Below, piece by piece: positions 46,661-59,080 of a stretch of DNA of 64,000 bases. How positions within the stretch are numbered: the stretch's first letter is position 1; the number at the start of each line of letters is the position of its first letter. The stretch spans positions 29,078,660 to 29,142,659 of the forward strand of contig NC_044918.1 of assembly GCF_003576645.1 (NCBI RefSeq), read 5' to 3'. Below the pieces are notes generated by a model that was not told the DNA's origin, did no database searches, and saw only the letters and a list, made by a program, of their open reading frames with translations. A program made the position numbers and the translations under genes. This DNA is from Ipomoea triloba. Its lineage: Eukaryota; Streptophyta; Magnoliopsida; Solanales; Convolvulaceae.

Positions 46661-47268
46661 CTGACAGTAAGAACATAATGCTTTGAGTTTTGATTAGGTG
46701 TTTCCTTTGAATCTTTTTTTGTTTGGGTTGATGTTTATGGTGGCTTGTTTAAGCAAATGTAATTTGTTCTCTTGCATTAATCAACCGCATATTGTCAATT
46801 AATTCTATAAATCAGTGTTGCAAAAAAAAAAAAATATTGGTAAACAAGTTTTCAAAACTAAAAAATTAAAACGGAGAATTGAAAATTGAGAATGGAAAAC
46901 ATAGAATAGAAAAAGATAACATTAGTAAACACCGTCGTAATATTGTAATTACCAAGTCATCCTTTAACGAACTTGGCCTGGCCGGGACTAAGTTGCCAAC
47001 AAAAAAACAAACAAACTTATTGATCTTTATAACGGTGTACGATTTAAATTCAGACTGAACCATAGTTACCTCGCACCTGATCTCTGCAACGAGTCATCAT
47101 TTCAAGTCTTCACAAAGCAGTCAAAGCTCCCCGGCTATGGAGTAAATAATCTCCCCGGCATCATACACAAGTATAATAAGCTCATATATATGCATCTCTG
47201 ATCTGATCTCAAATCGGGTGTTGAATTCAATCTAGATCTGAACCAGATCACTCGCAGTACAAACCCTA
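46661..47268 (+). promoter_or_regulatory. Upstream region of TML
   Basis: Intergenic DNA before the TML start. No individual regulatory site can be defended. The last 100 bp (gatctgatctcaaatcgggt, aaccagatcactcgcag) is probably the 5' leader. Confidence 0.4.
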
Positions 47269-49185
47269 ATGTCTTGTTTGGCACTTTCCCTTCAACCCGC
47301 CAACGGCCCCGACATCCTCCTCCAAACCCGAGAATGGTTTCCTCCATCTCGTGCCCTAATGGCCCTCTCCGCCTTCCGGCAGACCCGGTTAGCCTTCTCC
47401 AAGCATGCTCAAGCGGCCTCCGCTATGTCCTCACCGGAGCCCACCCCCTCCGATGCCCTAGGCGATGATCCTCTCGCCGCATCTTCCGGTCAGGTAATTG
47501 TCGGCGTGGAATCCCGGTATCGTGTTGTTTATCGGCTTGTTAATTCCATTTATGTGCTTGCTATTACCACTGCTGATGAAAATGATAAGGATCGAATTGT
47601 GAATAATGTGTTTGAGTGTATTAGCATTGTGAATCAAGCGGTTTCGGTTGTAGTAACTGCTTGTAGGGGTGTGGATGTGACCCCTGAAAAGCTTGGCAAG
47701 AAATACGCTGAGATCTATATGGCTTTGGATATAGTTTTGAGAGGGGTTAGTAATATCAGGCTTGCAGCTATGCTGGCCTCGATGCACGGGGATAGCATTG
47801 CCAAAATGGTGCATTCTGCTGCCAATACAGAGAGTAAGATTAGGGGAGCTGATAATTGGGCAAGTTTGGAAGGTCACTCTGTAGAGCATGAGGCTGGGGT
47901 AGAATCGTTTTCGAAAGCTATATTTGAGTTGCCTCCCGAGACACTGGAGGCTGGGGATGAAGTTGCTGCCACATTGGTGATCACGGGCGGGGAAAAGGAG
48001 GAGGAGAAGGAGAAGGTGGAGGAGAGTGAGGAGAAGGATCCATTTGCAGCAAGTGATAGGATTAACAAACCAGAGTCATTGGTGGGCGAGTTTAAGAAGT
48101 ATAAGGATAAAGATAATTCTGATGTGACTAAAGCGTTGGCTGGGCTTGAGGTGACTACATTGCCACCTGCTGCAGCTAGTCAGTCAACACACATTGGTGT
48201 TGAAGGGTTTGAAGGGGATTATGGCGGGATAGAGTTTACTAATGAGGGATCAACACTGAGAGAGGATTTCGAAGGGATTAATGATGCGTGGGGTGGTGGA
48301 TTGGATGCCTCAGAGTATGTGGGAACAAAGAAAATTAAGAAAGATCAAGGGCTCGGTGGGCTTGAGTTATTGGAAACTAGTGAGCCTCCTAAAACTCAAG
48401 CTGGAGCTCCTGCTGAGAGTGATGCTGGCAAGAATCTTGAGGACATTTTGGTGAAGAAGATGAAGGGTCCGGAGATGTACATTACAGAAGAGATCAGTGC
48501 AGAGTTTAGGGAGTCATTGCTTTCTAGAGTTGGATTGATGGGCACTATCTACTTAAAGACAATGCCTCCAAAACCATCTGATGACAAGGAAACTGAGTTT
48601 TCATTCAAGGTTGATGGTACAGGTGGAGTTAAGAGATTTGTTATGCAAAACTCTCTAGTGAGTAGCCTTGGAAATGGGATGTTTCATGTGAAGACTACAC
48701 CTTCAAATGAGCCTATTCCAATTATCAAGTACAGCTTGCTACCACGCTTAACACCATTGCCTTTGAGGGTTCGTCTTGTTCAACGCCTCAGTGGAACATT
48801 ACTCTCTGTGATGCTGCAGTATGTGTCAAACCCAGATCTGTCAGCTCCTTTAACTAATGTGACTTTTGTTATGAAGCTTCCTGTGGATCCAACCTTAGTA
48901 AAGGTTTCCCCAAAAGCTGTACTGAACAGGTCTGAGAAAGAACTAAAATGGCATATAGAAGAGATCCCACTGAAGGGCAATCCTGGTAGGTTGAGGGCTA
49001 GGTTTCCAGTGGATATTAGTGATGAAGATAATATTGAAGAACTTGAGGTCGTTGGTTCTGTAAAGTTTTCTACGCAAGGAGCTAGATCATTGTCAGGCAT
49101 CTCTTTGCTGCCTGCAATTGAGGGTAAGACAGACTTTTATGAGGTTGATCACAGGTATGCAAGTGGGAATTACATTTGCAACTAA
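47269..49185 (+). CDS. TML: TPLATE-complex muniscin-like protein TML (mu-homology domain protein)
   Basis: An intact 638-residue single-exon frame. TML is the muniscin-like subunit of the octameric TPLATE adaptor complex, which with AP-2 drives clathrin-mediated endocytosis at the plant plasma membrane. The N-terminus (MSCLALSLQP, then ILLQTREWFPPSRALMALSAFRQ) and the segment VIVGVESRYRVVYRLVNSIYVLAITT form a longin-like adaptin small-domain region. A charged linker follows (Glu/Lys-rich, EKEEEKEKVEESEEKDPFAASD), containing DPF-type endocytic motifs, and then LAGLEVTTLPPAA and GLDASEYVG. The C-terminal third, from about GPEMYITEEISAEFRESLL to the end YASGNYICN, is the mu-homology domain that binds lipids and cargo. 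Size and ends fit the Arabidopsis protein of about 600 residues. It is often annotated as 'coatomer subunit delta-like'. No damage is seen; normally essential and single-copy. Confidence 0.95.
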   Translation: MSCLALSLQPANGPDILLQTREWFPPSRALMALSAFRQTRLAFSKHAQAASAMSSPEPTPSDALGDDPLAASSGQVIVGVESRYRVVYRLVNSIYVLAITTADENDKDRIVNNVFECISIVNQAVSVVVTACRGVDVTPEKLGKKYAEIYMALDIVLRGVSNIRLAAMLASMHGDSIAKMVHSAANTESKIRGADNWASLEGHSVEHEAGVESFSKAIFELPPETLEAGDEVAATLVITGGEKEEEKEKVEESEEKDPFAASDRINKPESLVGEFKKYKDKDNSDVTKALAGLEVTTLPPAAASQSTHIGVEGFEGDYGGIEFTNEGSTLREDFEGINDAWGGGLDASEYVGTKKIKKDQGLGGLELLETSEPPKTQAGAPAESDAGKNLEDILVKKMKGPEMYITEEISAEFRESLLSRVGLMGTIYLKTMPPKPSDDKETEFSFKVDGTGGVKRFVMQNSLVSSLGNGMFHVKTTPSNEPIPIIKYSLLPRLTPLPLRVRLVQRLSGTLLSVMLQYVSNPDLSAPLTNVTFVMKLPVDPTLVKVSPKAVLNRSEKELKWHIEEIPLKGNPGRLRARFPVDISDEDNIEELEVVGSVKFSTQGARSLSGISLLPAIEGKTDFYEVDHRYASGNYICN

Positions 49186-49640
49186 ACATTCATTTTGTTC
49201 TTTGTTTACAAATTGTATGTCCTCTTGTTTTTATTTTCTTCGCAATGAGGTTTTGATTTGAAAATACTTGTAGGTCTATTTGAGTGTGACATGTAACAAA
49301 GACAAATTCTTCTATGTGGTGTGTGTTTAAATTTGTCTGGCGTTTAGCTTATGTTATGGACTTATGGTGAACAAACTTTGCACAAATTCTGTTATAGTTC
49401 TTACGTACATCCAAAATCTTGGACCTTGGCATCTATACTTTTCTTTTTCTTTTTCTTTTTTTGGTTTGCATTAGTATAGTTTCTGGCTTTCTGCTGCAAC
49501 TTAAATGCTCACCAAATTATGACCAAATAGTGTTTTGTTTTACTGCTGGACTGTCTGTCGTCTATGTATGATTAAAAAAAATAAAAATTAATGTGTATCA
49601 TATGCTTTAAACCTGAAAGGAATTGGTCTCTACTGATACT

Positions 49641-49676
<36 letters not shown>
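49186..49676 (+). other. TML 3' flank ending in poly-T at a gap
   Basis: Probable 3' UTR and flank. A poly-T run of about 35 bases leads into the N gap. Confidence 0.45.
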
Positions 49677-50056
49677 NNNNNNNNNNNNNNNNNNNNNNNN
49701 NNNNNNNNNNNNNNNNNNNNNNNNNNNNNNNNNNNNNNNNNNNNNNNNNNNNNNNNNNNNNNNNNNNNNNNNNNNNNNNNNNNNNNNNNNNNNNNNNNNN
49801 NNNNNNNNNNNNNNNNNNNNNNNNNNNNNNNNNNNNNNNNNNNNNNNNNNNNNNNNNNNNNNNNNNNNNNNNNNNNNNNNNNNNNNNNNNNNNNNNNNNN
49901 NNNNNNNNNNNNNNNNNNNNNNNNNNNNNNNNNNNNNNNNNNNNNNNNNNNNNNNNNNNNNNNNNNNNNNNNNNNNNNNNNNNNNNNNNNNNNNNNNNNN
50001 NNNNNNNNNNNNNNNNNNNNNNNNNNNNNNNNNNNNNNNNNNNNNNNNNNNNNNNN
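49677..50056. other. Assembly gap (380 N)
   Basis: A run of N flanked on both sides by poly-T, so the break is at a homopolymer. Long frames that read through it are meaningless. Confidence 0.99.
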
Positions 50057-50366
50057 TTTTTTTTTTTTTTTTTTTTTTTTTTTGAATATTCTTCTCCCTT
50101 GAGCTCAAGTGTTATTTCTGTTTAGCTTCTTCTGTGATATTTTAGAATCCTCTTTAATAAGAAATGCTTGTGAAACCTGACCTCAATAGTTGAAGAATCA
50201 TAATGCAAAACTGGTTCTATAAAATGAAATGTGTTTGATGTTCTTGAAAGAATTTTTGGTGTATATCCAAAAAAATGTTATACATCTGTTCAATTCTTCA
50301 AGTTAACTTAAAATATAGATTTTAGAATTTATCATGTAGTCTGCTGATCCTTAAATCATAAATACC
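50057..50366. other. Gene-free stretch after the gap
   Basis: No gene or element is recognised. Confidence 0.35.
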
Positions 50367-52028
50367 ATGGGAAGCATCTCTACAGTTATTCTCTTACTGT
50401 GAGTTAAAGCCAGGGGGCAAAGTAATACCCTTTAGAATGATAGCATTTCATAACTATCCTGAAATGAAATAGGTCCAACTCTCCTTTATATCTGAGGAAA
50501 ACATTTTCCTGCTATCCACCGAAGAAACACTGATTGAGAGAGAATGAGTTCTGTATTTTTGTAGGCTTCTCCAATGCTCCTGAAAAGATAGGGCATGTCT
50601 TCTTTAAGGATTATTTATGTAAATGGAACACTAGAAACTTTTGGAAGATATGTTTGTGAATGTTATATTTGGGGTTCAATAGCAAATCTCTCTGGTTGTT
50701 CCCACTGCATATTGCTTTGAGTTGGGAAGGTTGTCTGTAAAGAGTAATCTTTGGCAGCTTCTTGGTACATAATTTTATAGCATGTTGCTTGGAGTTGGGT
50801 AGTTGTTTCTTTCATTAGAAAATTGAGTAGGTCAAGGAAATGGGTATGATTTGTGATGGTTTTATTGGACTAGACCTATTATAAAAGTAGTAAAGTTAAT
50901 AAATGGTACATGGCCTCGGGCCCTTAGGACATTACTATTTAGGGATGATCACGGTTCGGTTCATACTGTACTATGTATGGTAGGAATTGAAACTATACGG
51001 ATGGTTCCAGTTCCAGTTCCATCATAATATTAGGAATCGGAACTGCCGGTTCAGGTTTGGCGATAAAAAAGAAAAATGAAAGTCTAACTATTATTTGATT
51101 AAAGGTTAAATAATAATTATTTGTTTAAAGTTTAAACTTCAAATAACAATTTAAAGTTTAACTATAACAATTTTTTTAATTTAATTTTAAAGTTTAAATC
51201 ATTTAAAAAAATGTTGGAATGAAAAAATTAATTGTTGGATTTGGACTATTAAAAAAAACGGTTAGAACCAGTTGTTCAAATTGGAATTGCGGATTCCGGT
51301 TTGCCATTTTATAGAACTGGGAATCGCTGGTTGTTTTCACTTCTATTGCTATAACACTGTTGGGCTACAAATGATAAATAAGTAGACTAGATGAATAAAT
51401 AGGCGAATTGGCCCAAGTCACCAACTCGCAATTGTTATGCCGTGGACCCAGGTCCACCTTGTCTAAATTCACATACACTATACTCTACATTCACATACAC
51501 TGTATTTTACATTCACACTTTGTAAACTCCACATTCACATACATTATACTCTACATTCACACTTTGTAAACTCCACATTCACACATTATAGGATTATATG
51601 ATACTCTACATTCACACTTTGTAAACTCTACGTTCACACATTACAAGATTATATGTTTAGTAACTATATTACCACTGTTATGCATTCACACATTCAAAAC
51701 TCTATATTCACAGGTCCTATACTCTATATTCACAACTTGAGAACTTCACATTCACACATTACAGGGCTACAAGTTTCTAGAACTTTTAACTCTATTACAG
51801 ATTCACACATGCATAACTCTACATTCACGATTTCTATACTCTATATTCACAATTTGAAACCTCCACATTCGCACATTTTTGGGCAACTCTATATTCACAC
51901 AATCATAAATGTACATTCACGATTCCTATACTCTACATTCACACTTTGAAATCTCTGCATTCGCACATTTTTAGACAACTCTATATTTAGCAATATGTTT
52001 ACTAATTAAAAAAAAAAAAAAAAAAAAA
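50367..52028. repeat. 1.66-kb exact direct duplication, copy 1
   Basis: From 'atgggaagcatctctacagt' to a poly-A run ending at 52028, followed by a single N. Copy 2 (52030-53691) repeats it without any difference that I could see. Probably two overlapping contig ends joined with one N. Confidence 0.92.
51437..51985. repeat. ATTCACA minisatellite
   Basis: About twenty degenerate copies of a 20-28-bp unit, such as 'tctacattcacactttgtaa' and 'ctccacattcacacattata'. It is repeated at about 53100-53648 because of the duplication and is present inverted at about 54080-54300. A 98-codon frame rich in His/Ser/Ile is a by-product. Confidence 0.9.
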
Positions 52029-52029
52029 N

Positions 52030-53691
52030 ATGGGAAGCATCTCTACAGTTATTCTCTTACTGTGAGTTAAAGCCAGGGGGCAAAGTAATACCCTTTAGAA
52101 TGATAGCATTTCATAACTATCCTGAAATGAAATAGGTCCAACTCTCCTTTATATCTGAGGAAAACATTTTCCTGCTATCCACCGAAGAAACACTGATTGA
52201 GAGAGAATGAGTTCTGTATTTTTGTAGGCTTCTCCAATGCTCCTGAAAAGATAGGGCATGTCTTCTTTAAGGATTATTTATGTAAATGGAACACTAGAAA
52301 CTTTTGGAAGATATGTTTGTGAATGTTATATTTGGGGTTCAATAGCAAATCTCTCTGGTTGTTCCCACTGCATATTGCTTTGAGTTGGGAAGGTTGTCTG
52401 TAAAGAGTAATCTTTGGCAGCTTCTTGGTACATAATTTTATAGCATGTTGCTTGGAGTTGGGTAGTTGTTTCTTTCATTAGAAAATTGAGTAGGTCAAGG
52501 AAATGGGTATGATTTGTGATGGTTTTATTGGACTAGACCTATTATAAAAGTAGTAAAGTTAATAAATGGTACATGGCCTCGGGCCCTTAGGACATTACTA
52601 TTTAGGGATGATCACGGTTCGGTTCATACTGTACTATGTATGGTAGGAATTGAAACTATACGGATGGTTCCAGTTCCAGTTCCATCATAATATTAGGAAT
52701 CGGAACTGCCGGTTCAGGTTTGGCGATAAAAAAGAAAAATGAAAGTCTAACTATTATTTGATTAAAGGTTAAATAATAATTATTTGTTTAAAGTTTAAAC
52801 TTCAAATAACAATTTAAAGTTTAACTATAACAATTTTTTTAATTTAATTTTAAAGTTTAAATCATTTAAAAAAATGTTGGAATGAAAAAATTAATTGTTG
52901 GATTTGGACTATTAAAAAAAACGGTTAGAACCAGTTGTTCAAATTGGAATTGCGGATTCCGGTTTGCCATTTTATAGAACTGGGAATCGCTGGTTGTTTT
53001 CACTTCTATTGCTATAACACTGTTGGGCTACAAATGATAAATAAGTAGACTAGATGAATAAATAGGCGAATTGGCCCAAGTCACCAACTCGCAATTGTTA
53101 TGCCGTGGACCCAGGTCCACCTTGTCTAAATTCACATACACTATACTCTACATTCACATACACTGTATTTTACATTCACACTTTGTAAACTCCACATTCA
53201 CATACATTATACTCTACATTCACACTTTGTAAACTCCACATTCACACATTATAGGATTATATGATACTCTACATTCACACTTTGTAAACTCTACGTTCAC
53301 ACATTACAAGATTATATGTTTAGTAACTATATTACCACTGTTATGCATTCACACATTCAAAACTCTATATTCACAGGTCCTATACTCTATATTCACAACT
53401 TGAGAACTTCACATTCACACATTACAGGGCTACAAGTTTCTAGAACTTTTAACTCTATTACAGATTCACACATGCATAACTCTACATTCACGATTTCTAT
53501 ACTCTATATTCACAATTTGAAACCTCCACATTCGCACATTTTTGGGCAACTCTATATTCACACAATCATAAATGTACATTCACGATTCCTATACTCTACA
53601 TTCACACTTTGAAATCTCTGCATTCGCACATTTTTAGACAACTCTATATTTAGCAATATGTTTACTAATTAAAAAAAAAAAAAAAAAAAAA
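52030..53691. repeat. 1.66-kb exact direct duplication, copy 2
   Basis: Second copy; it continues past the poly-A tract into unique sequence at 53692 (gagacaaaaaacgacag), so this copy carries the genuine right flank while copy 1 carries the genuine left flank. Confidence 0.92.
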
Positions 53692-54414
53692 AGAGACAAA
53701 AAACGACAGTTTTGGACGAGGTCCACAGCATAATTTGCCACCAACTCGATTAGCTAATTACACATTGCTAGTCAATTGGTGGATGGTTGGAGAGGACTGA
53801 AGCAGATTGTTATGTGAGCAAGTTGATGAATGATGATGTCTCAAAAGGAGCTTGAGACTCCTATTTATAGTATCCGAGGCCACAAGACTCTTGCATAACG
53901 AGTAGACCTCGTTTCCTGACCTTCTTTAGTACACGTATCCAAATCACGGCTTACTCCTCTACAACCACTCAGAGCATCACCTGGCCACCGCAAATTATGC
54001 GGTCCACCTTGCAAGGTGGACATAGGTTTAATACGACGCCGTTTCACTATATTTATTTTTTTTAAAAAAAATTACTAAACATATAGCCCTGAAATGTGTG
54101 AATGTGGAGGTTTCAAATTGTGAATATGGAGTATAGAATTTGTGAATGTAGAATTATGAATGTGTGAATCTGTAGTAGAGTTAACAGAGTTCTAACAACT
54201 TGTAGCCCTGTAATGTGTGAATGTGGAGTTCCCAAGTTGTGAATATGGAGTATAAGACCTGTGAATATAGAGTTGTGAATGTGAAGTATAGGGTCCAGTT
54301 TGTGTTCTGTTGCGATGAGGAGTCACCGTTAATTTTTTTCTTTTTTTCTTTTTTTTTTTTTAAATTGTAAAACGACGTCGTATTGGACACATGTCTACTT
54401 TGGGTCCACGGCAT
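53093..54414. mobile_element. Foldback element with TTATGCCGTGGACCCA termini and minisatellite arms
   Basis: Left end GTTATGCCGTGGACCCAGGT (about 53097; also about 51435 in the duplicate) and right end GGGTCCACGGCATAACT (about 54399-54416) are inverted. Both arms consist of the ATTCACA minisatellite in opposite orientation. Between them are two further related words, 'aggtccacagcataatttg' (about 53719) and 'caaattatgcggtccacctt' (about 53992), which suggest a second, nested foldback element. No target duplication or transposase was identified. Confidence 0.65.
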
Positions 54415-54920
54415 AACTACTGCCTGGCCACACCCATGGCCAAGTAGCCATGGCCGGGCACAAACCAGCCCAAAATGGCCGTGTCGGAAGGTGCCACGCC
54501 AGCCACGTTGATGCGGGTTGCTCCTGCGCCCCACCTCCTATTTTGTGCCTAAGCCCCCTCCCCTTCCAATTCCTTGCATTTTTGCCCCAAATAACTTCCA
54601 CGGGTCTAATTGTCCCATCCCAACCCAATAGGCCCATGGCCTGGCCCCATCAATTTGTATTTGGATAATGTATGGGTGCTTGCATGTTGTTTGATTCCAA
54701 CTTCTCTATAATATTGCAACCTTCCTGCACTGGGATGGCTTCTGTTCAGGAGGTCCAAGGTCAGTGCAAATTTGTGTGTCTGTTTTCTAATAATCATTAT
54801 AATTGGAAAAGTCTTCTGCTGATTTCGAAGCCCCTTTTTGGCTCATCCTACATTCTATACTTTTTACAAGATCTAACTTCACTATAGATATATACTGGTA
54901 TACTTTCAACCCGACTTGCA
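54415..54920. other. Unassigned GC-rich then AT-rich stretch
   Basis: 54420-54660 is GC-rich (ccatggccaagtagccatgg, gtgccacgccagccacgttg) with short open frames on both strands, but no protein is recognised; it may be a retroelement fragment. Confidence 0.3.
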
Positions 54921-54937
54921 CAGTCGCACAGCAAAGA

Positions 54938-55241
54938 GCAACCTCAGTAGCTCTAATTTTTTTACGATTTTTGAGGTTTCAATTAAGAAAGAGAGATGAG
55001 GGCAAGAAAAAATGGAGGAAAAAAAAAAGAGGCTGACAACAATTTTTTTTTTAAACGAAAAAAGCTTAAAATACGTGCCCAATAGGCACGTGTATAGCAC
55101 AATTCTTAGCTGGCCTCACAAAAAATAAAAAATTACAAGAAGAAAAATCAACCAAAAATCACTCTCCACATTTGTTAAAAATTAATCCTCTAATTTTTTA
55201 CTGTTCTAAAAATCATGAAAAATCTTCTATTGGGGATACTC
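54938..55241. mobile_element. Harbinger-type MITE, decayed
   Basis: Ends 'gagcaacctcagtagctct' and 'cttctattggggatactc' are imperfect inverted repeats of the same kind as the element at 43052-43395; flanking triplets are AAA and TAA. The interior is A-rich. Confidence 0.6.
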
Positions 55242-57730
55242 TAATGAAAACTTCAACAGAGATGATTAAATGGGTTTGGTACTTTTTTGGTACTATGAGC
55301 ATTACTTCATTTTAAAGTAAAACTTGTACACCATGGCATTTACAAAAGAAGATTCATCCTATTATATATCTTTTTGATCAACATTCATCACAATCGTATG
55401 AGCACTTATTTCATTTCTTTTGGATCTCACCTTGGTAAGATGGGTCAGGGTCAGCTTAGAATGTTTGGTTGAAAGGAATTAAAATTCATTTCCTACCACA
55501 TTCTTTAACATGTAAAATTACATTGTTTGCTGTAAAGAAATTGCAATTTCGTCAAAACTAGAATTAGCCTTATAAATTATGTACAAAAATGTGGTGAATA
55601 ACTTGGCTGTAACATACTAACATCTGATGGAAAATGCATTTGGAAACTAGTGGTGGGTGGCATAAGATTTTCCGGCAAGAGATGTAACGCAATTAACGAT
55701 TTGATAATCATGCGATAAAAACGAGAAAACTTGCTTACTTTTTACTATAATCTGTGTTCTTTTTCCTAAATGTTATCAAAATGACGTGACCTAAATCCTT
55801 TTAAAGTTACTTACTAGTTACTGTATGAACATCAGAAATAACAATTTAAATAATAATCCTCCTGCAAAGATCTGAGCTAAAAATTTCATTAAGAATTATC
55901 TAACTAGTTGAGGATTAAAATTAAATTTCTCACGTAGTCGTTATATTTTTCATTTTCAGTTTTGAAAAAAAAAAATTCCCATGAACTAACCACTTCCCTT
56001 ATTGCCAATTAAGTACGTGATGGTATTCCGGTTATCTTTTCAAATGTGTGGTCATAGGTTCTTTGGACTGAAAATGTTTGAAAAAGTATAGAATAGAGAC
56101 TACCATGTAAAAAATTATAAGTATTTCAAAGAAAGAAAAAAAAGCCACTTCGCTTATTCTTTATTTTTATTAATATCCACTCTTTTTTTTTCCAAAAAAA
56201 AGTTATTAATCAATGATAAATTTTATATATTAGGATCCCAGCTTACGCTAGACTAATTTTAAGCCTCTAGGACCATTGCCCAAGAGTTGCCGGTGAAGGA
56301 AAATCAACGAGTCGTCTTGCCAATCCTCAAGTAATCAAGTTCCCACCCATGCTTGTACACTCCGCACAGAGAGTCTTCAATTAGTAATAAATTTTAGAGT
56401 AATGTTGCGTATCCCTCTTATATTTCTCATCCAACCTTTTTCCTCGCAACATAACATTATGTAATTGGTAACTAAATTTATTTTTTAATTAGTTGTAGGG
56501 TCAGTCAATTCATAAACAATTAATGAATAAGAACCACATCACGATGGGAAAGAATGGAAGAAAAATTCAAGAGAGGAAGAAATAATTCTCCTAAATTTTA
56601 ATATATAATATGATTTTTTGTATTATTTCATATTAAGTGACAATTTTAGTCCACTAAATAAACATATATTGTAGACTCAGTTCTTGAATTATTGCCACAT
56701 ACATATTTTTCCTTTAAAGTAGTAGGTTTAATCACTTGCACTTCAAATTCTATTAAAATTAACATTGCACTTCAAATTCTCAAATTATTAAATGACATAT
56801 TAGTCACTTTATAGAGTTTTCTCAAATTTTCTCAACTAAATATTCATATACACCAATTCTCTTCATTTGTAATAAAGAATTGTTTAGTTTTCTAAGAATT
56901 ATAAACATGTATTTACTTATCTTTAGCTTGAAGGTTAAATGTCAATTTACTGGTAGAAAATGAATTTATTTTCCAAAATAATCAAGGTGATTTGTATGTT
57001 TGATTTGATATTTCTATAGTAGTGTAGTATATGACCGGTAGGTCTTATTTGTAATGTTTTTGTTTCTTACATAGATTCTTGAAGAGTATTTCAGTAAAAT
57101 GGATGTTCAAATAACAGACATTGATTTGTGAATTACAATATGTATATTCATATCAATTTTTTATATTAACCTTTCTTTATGTGAGCAAACTATTTCATAA
57201 CAATTTTTTAATATCTTTCAATAATCTAAAATGCTTATTTTTAGTGATGTCTTGTTGGAAATGGAAAATTAAAAATGCAATTGTGGTAAAACTACTATTT
57301 TTTTTTTTAGAAAATGAAAATTACATATGAATTGAAATTGCTTATAGATTGAAGACTCACTCCAACTTATCGACGTGAAAACAACAAAGTACTTAAATTC
57401 GTAATATTTATTTTGACCAGTAATATTTTGTAAATTTGAAAATCAAAACAATTTTAAAGTTTTAGCTACACTAATGAAAAACAAATGTGTCAATCTATCA
57501 ACCTCAACGATTAATTATTTATTTAATACAAAATGATATAAATAAAAAATGATTAAGGTATCTCTCAATAATTTGAAAATTTAAAATACATTATTAATAT
57601 TAACATAATTTGTCAGTTAGGAACTAAAACAACCACTTTACACATAATTAAAGGGAAAATTTTGTATAGTATTAATTTATGAATTGAGTCCACAATATGA
57701 GTATAATTAATGGGCTAAAATCGATATTTT
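55242..57730. other. Gene-free AT-rich stretch
   Basis: No gene is seen. A GC-richer block at about 56232-56375 (ggatcccagcttacgctaga ... gtacactccgcacagagagt) is flanked by ATAAATTTTA on both sides (about 56216 and 56387) and may be a small inserted element; it is not identified. Confidence 0.4.
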
Positions 57731-57732
57731 CC

Positions 57733-57736
<4 letters not shown>

Positions 57737-57769
<33 letters not shown>

Positions 57770-57770
57770 T
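57737..57770. repeat. (TTA)n microsatellite
   Basis: About eleven TTA units. Confidence 0.9.
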
Positions 57771-58427
57771 GCCGTGGCCCGTGGGGAGCAGTCTACGTCG
57801 AAACCACCGGCATTATCTAGACCATAAAGTTAGACACCTCAAAATTTTAATGAATCACCAACCGGTACTAAAACAAAGTTTTGATATCATGAATTGTTCC
57901 ATCCAAAAGCTTCAATTCATAAATAACTTGGGACGGCATTTCATACATTTTAAATTTGATGTATGTATATCAATCATGTATGATGATTTTGTCTGATTAC
58001 GCTTAGCTTCTATCAGAAGCTATACATCTTTCTTTCTCTCACACATATAGGTGTATGTGTGTATGTGTATGCTTTTATAATTTTGTGAAAATTATACGGT
58101 ACCTTTTATATTCTCAATTTTATAAAATTATGGTAATTTTGATCTTTAATTTTGAGTTTTTGACCCCCAAAAAAAAAAAAAAAAAACACCGAAAATAACA
58201 TTGAACTTCAAATATTAGCAAGGTTGTTTTAGTATTTTGAGTGCTCGGTTGTAGGTAAAATCACTAAAATGGAATGAAGTAATTCTTATGCTTTCGTTCA
58301 TTGGAACTTGGAAGATCAAAATTATCACAATTTACAAAGTTGAGAATAATTTTTTTTGTAACTTTAAATAGCGTTTACCAAAATAACCAATCACGAATAT
58401 CAAAAATGTTTTTTTCCTTAACTATAA
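57771..58427. other. Gene-free stretch
   Basis: No gene or element is recognised. Confidence 0.35.
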
Positions 58428-58625
58428 TGGATGGTTTTATCGGGACTGAGCCCACCATAAATTGGGTATATATATGTACAGAACAGGGATAGGAAAATAA
58501 TAGTATTATTACGCGGGGCGTTAGGCCCAAAAGAATACGTACAAAGTCCGAGATATTGGCCCAAAACGGTGGCCAAAAGAATACATAAATAATAAATATT
58601 ATAGCCCTAAGGAATTAAATAGGGT
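58428..58625. repeat. Dispersed repeat related to 2189-2400
   Basis: Shares 'atggatg(g/a)ttttatc(g/a)gga', 'gag(c/t)cca(c/t)cataaa' and 'gggc(g/a)(t/c)taggccc(a/-)aa' with the copy upstream of the first copia element. Confidence 0.55.
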
Positions 58626-58719
58626 CCAAAATGGCGGACCGAATAATAAATAAATAAATAAATAAGCTAGGAAACTAATAAATAAAATAGAACTAAATAA
58701 GCTAGGAAATAAAATAGAA

Positions 58720-58800
58720 CTAAATATATTACGAACCGGACTCAAACCCTGGCGTGTCGGCAAGAGAATAAGGCTTAGACTACTCAGCCAAAAGGGAGGT
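58720..58800 (-). mobile_element. tRNA-related SINE-like sequence
   Basis: On the minus strand there is a box-A-like 'ttggctgagtagtctaagc' and, about 35 bp later, a box-B-like 'agggtttgagtccggttcg'. The spacing is right for a pol III promoter. It differs from the SINE family described above. No tRNA cloverleaf was confirmed. Confidence 0.45.
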
Positions 58801-58983
58801 TGTGAACCAATAGATGCCTTTAATGTGGAGAAATGGTGGCTATTTATATGGTTGTAAGATTCACGGATTGTTGACAAATGGACGACATCGGGTTGCCTTC
58901 AATATTAGCCACACACGTGTCACCCCACAACTTTTCTTCCCGTGCACCCACATACATAAGTGGAGCTTCATACTCTTTAATAC

Positions 58984-59080
58984 ACAAGAACTTGTGTAGC
59001 CGGGTGGTTAAGAACTTGTGTTGTTATGTTAAAAGTTTTGGGTTTGAACCCTCTATTAGTACTTGCTTTATTTATTTTGC
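58984..59080 (+). mobile_element. tRNA-related SINE-like sequence
   Basis: Box-A-like 'tgtgtagccgggtggttaag' and box-B-like 'ttgggtttgaaccctctatt' about 45 bp apart, without an anticodon-bearing cloverleaf that I can fold. A decayed SINE head is likelier than a tRNA gene. Confidence 0.45.

Noticed and set aside
49572..50108. Long frames through the N gap
   Set aside because: They consist of N and flanking poly-T only. The same applies to frames at 61189-61791.
51653..53612. A 98-codon His/Ser/Ile-rich frame present twice
   Set aside because: It is the translation of the ATTCACA minisatellite and is doubled by the assembly duplication.
58984..59080. tRNA gene
   Set aside because: Boxes A and B are plausible, but I could not fold a full cloverleaf with acceptor stem, and the context is repetitive.
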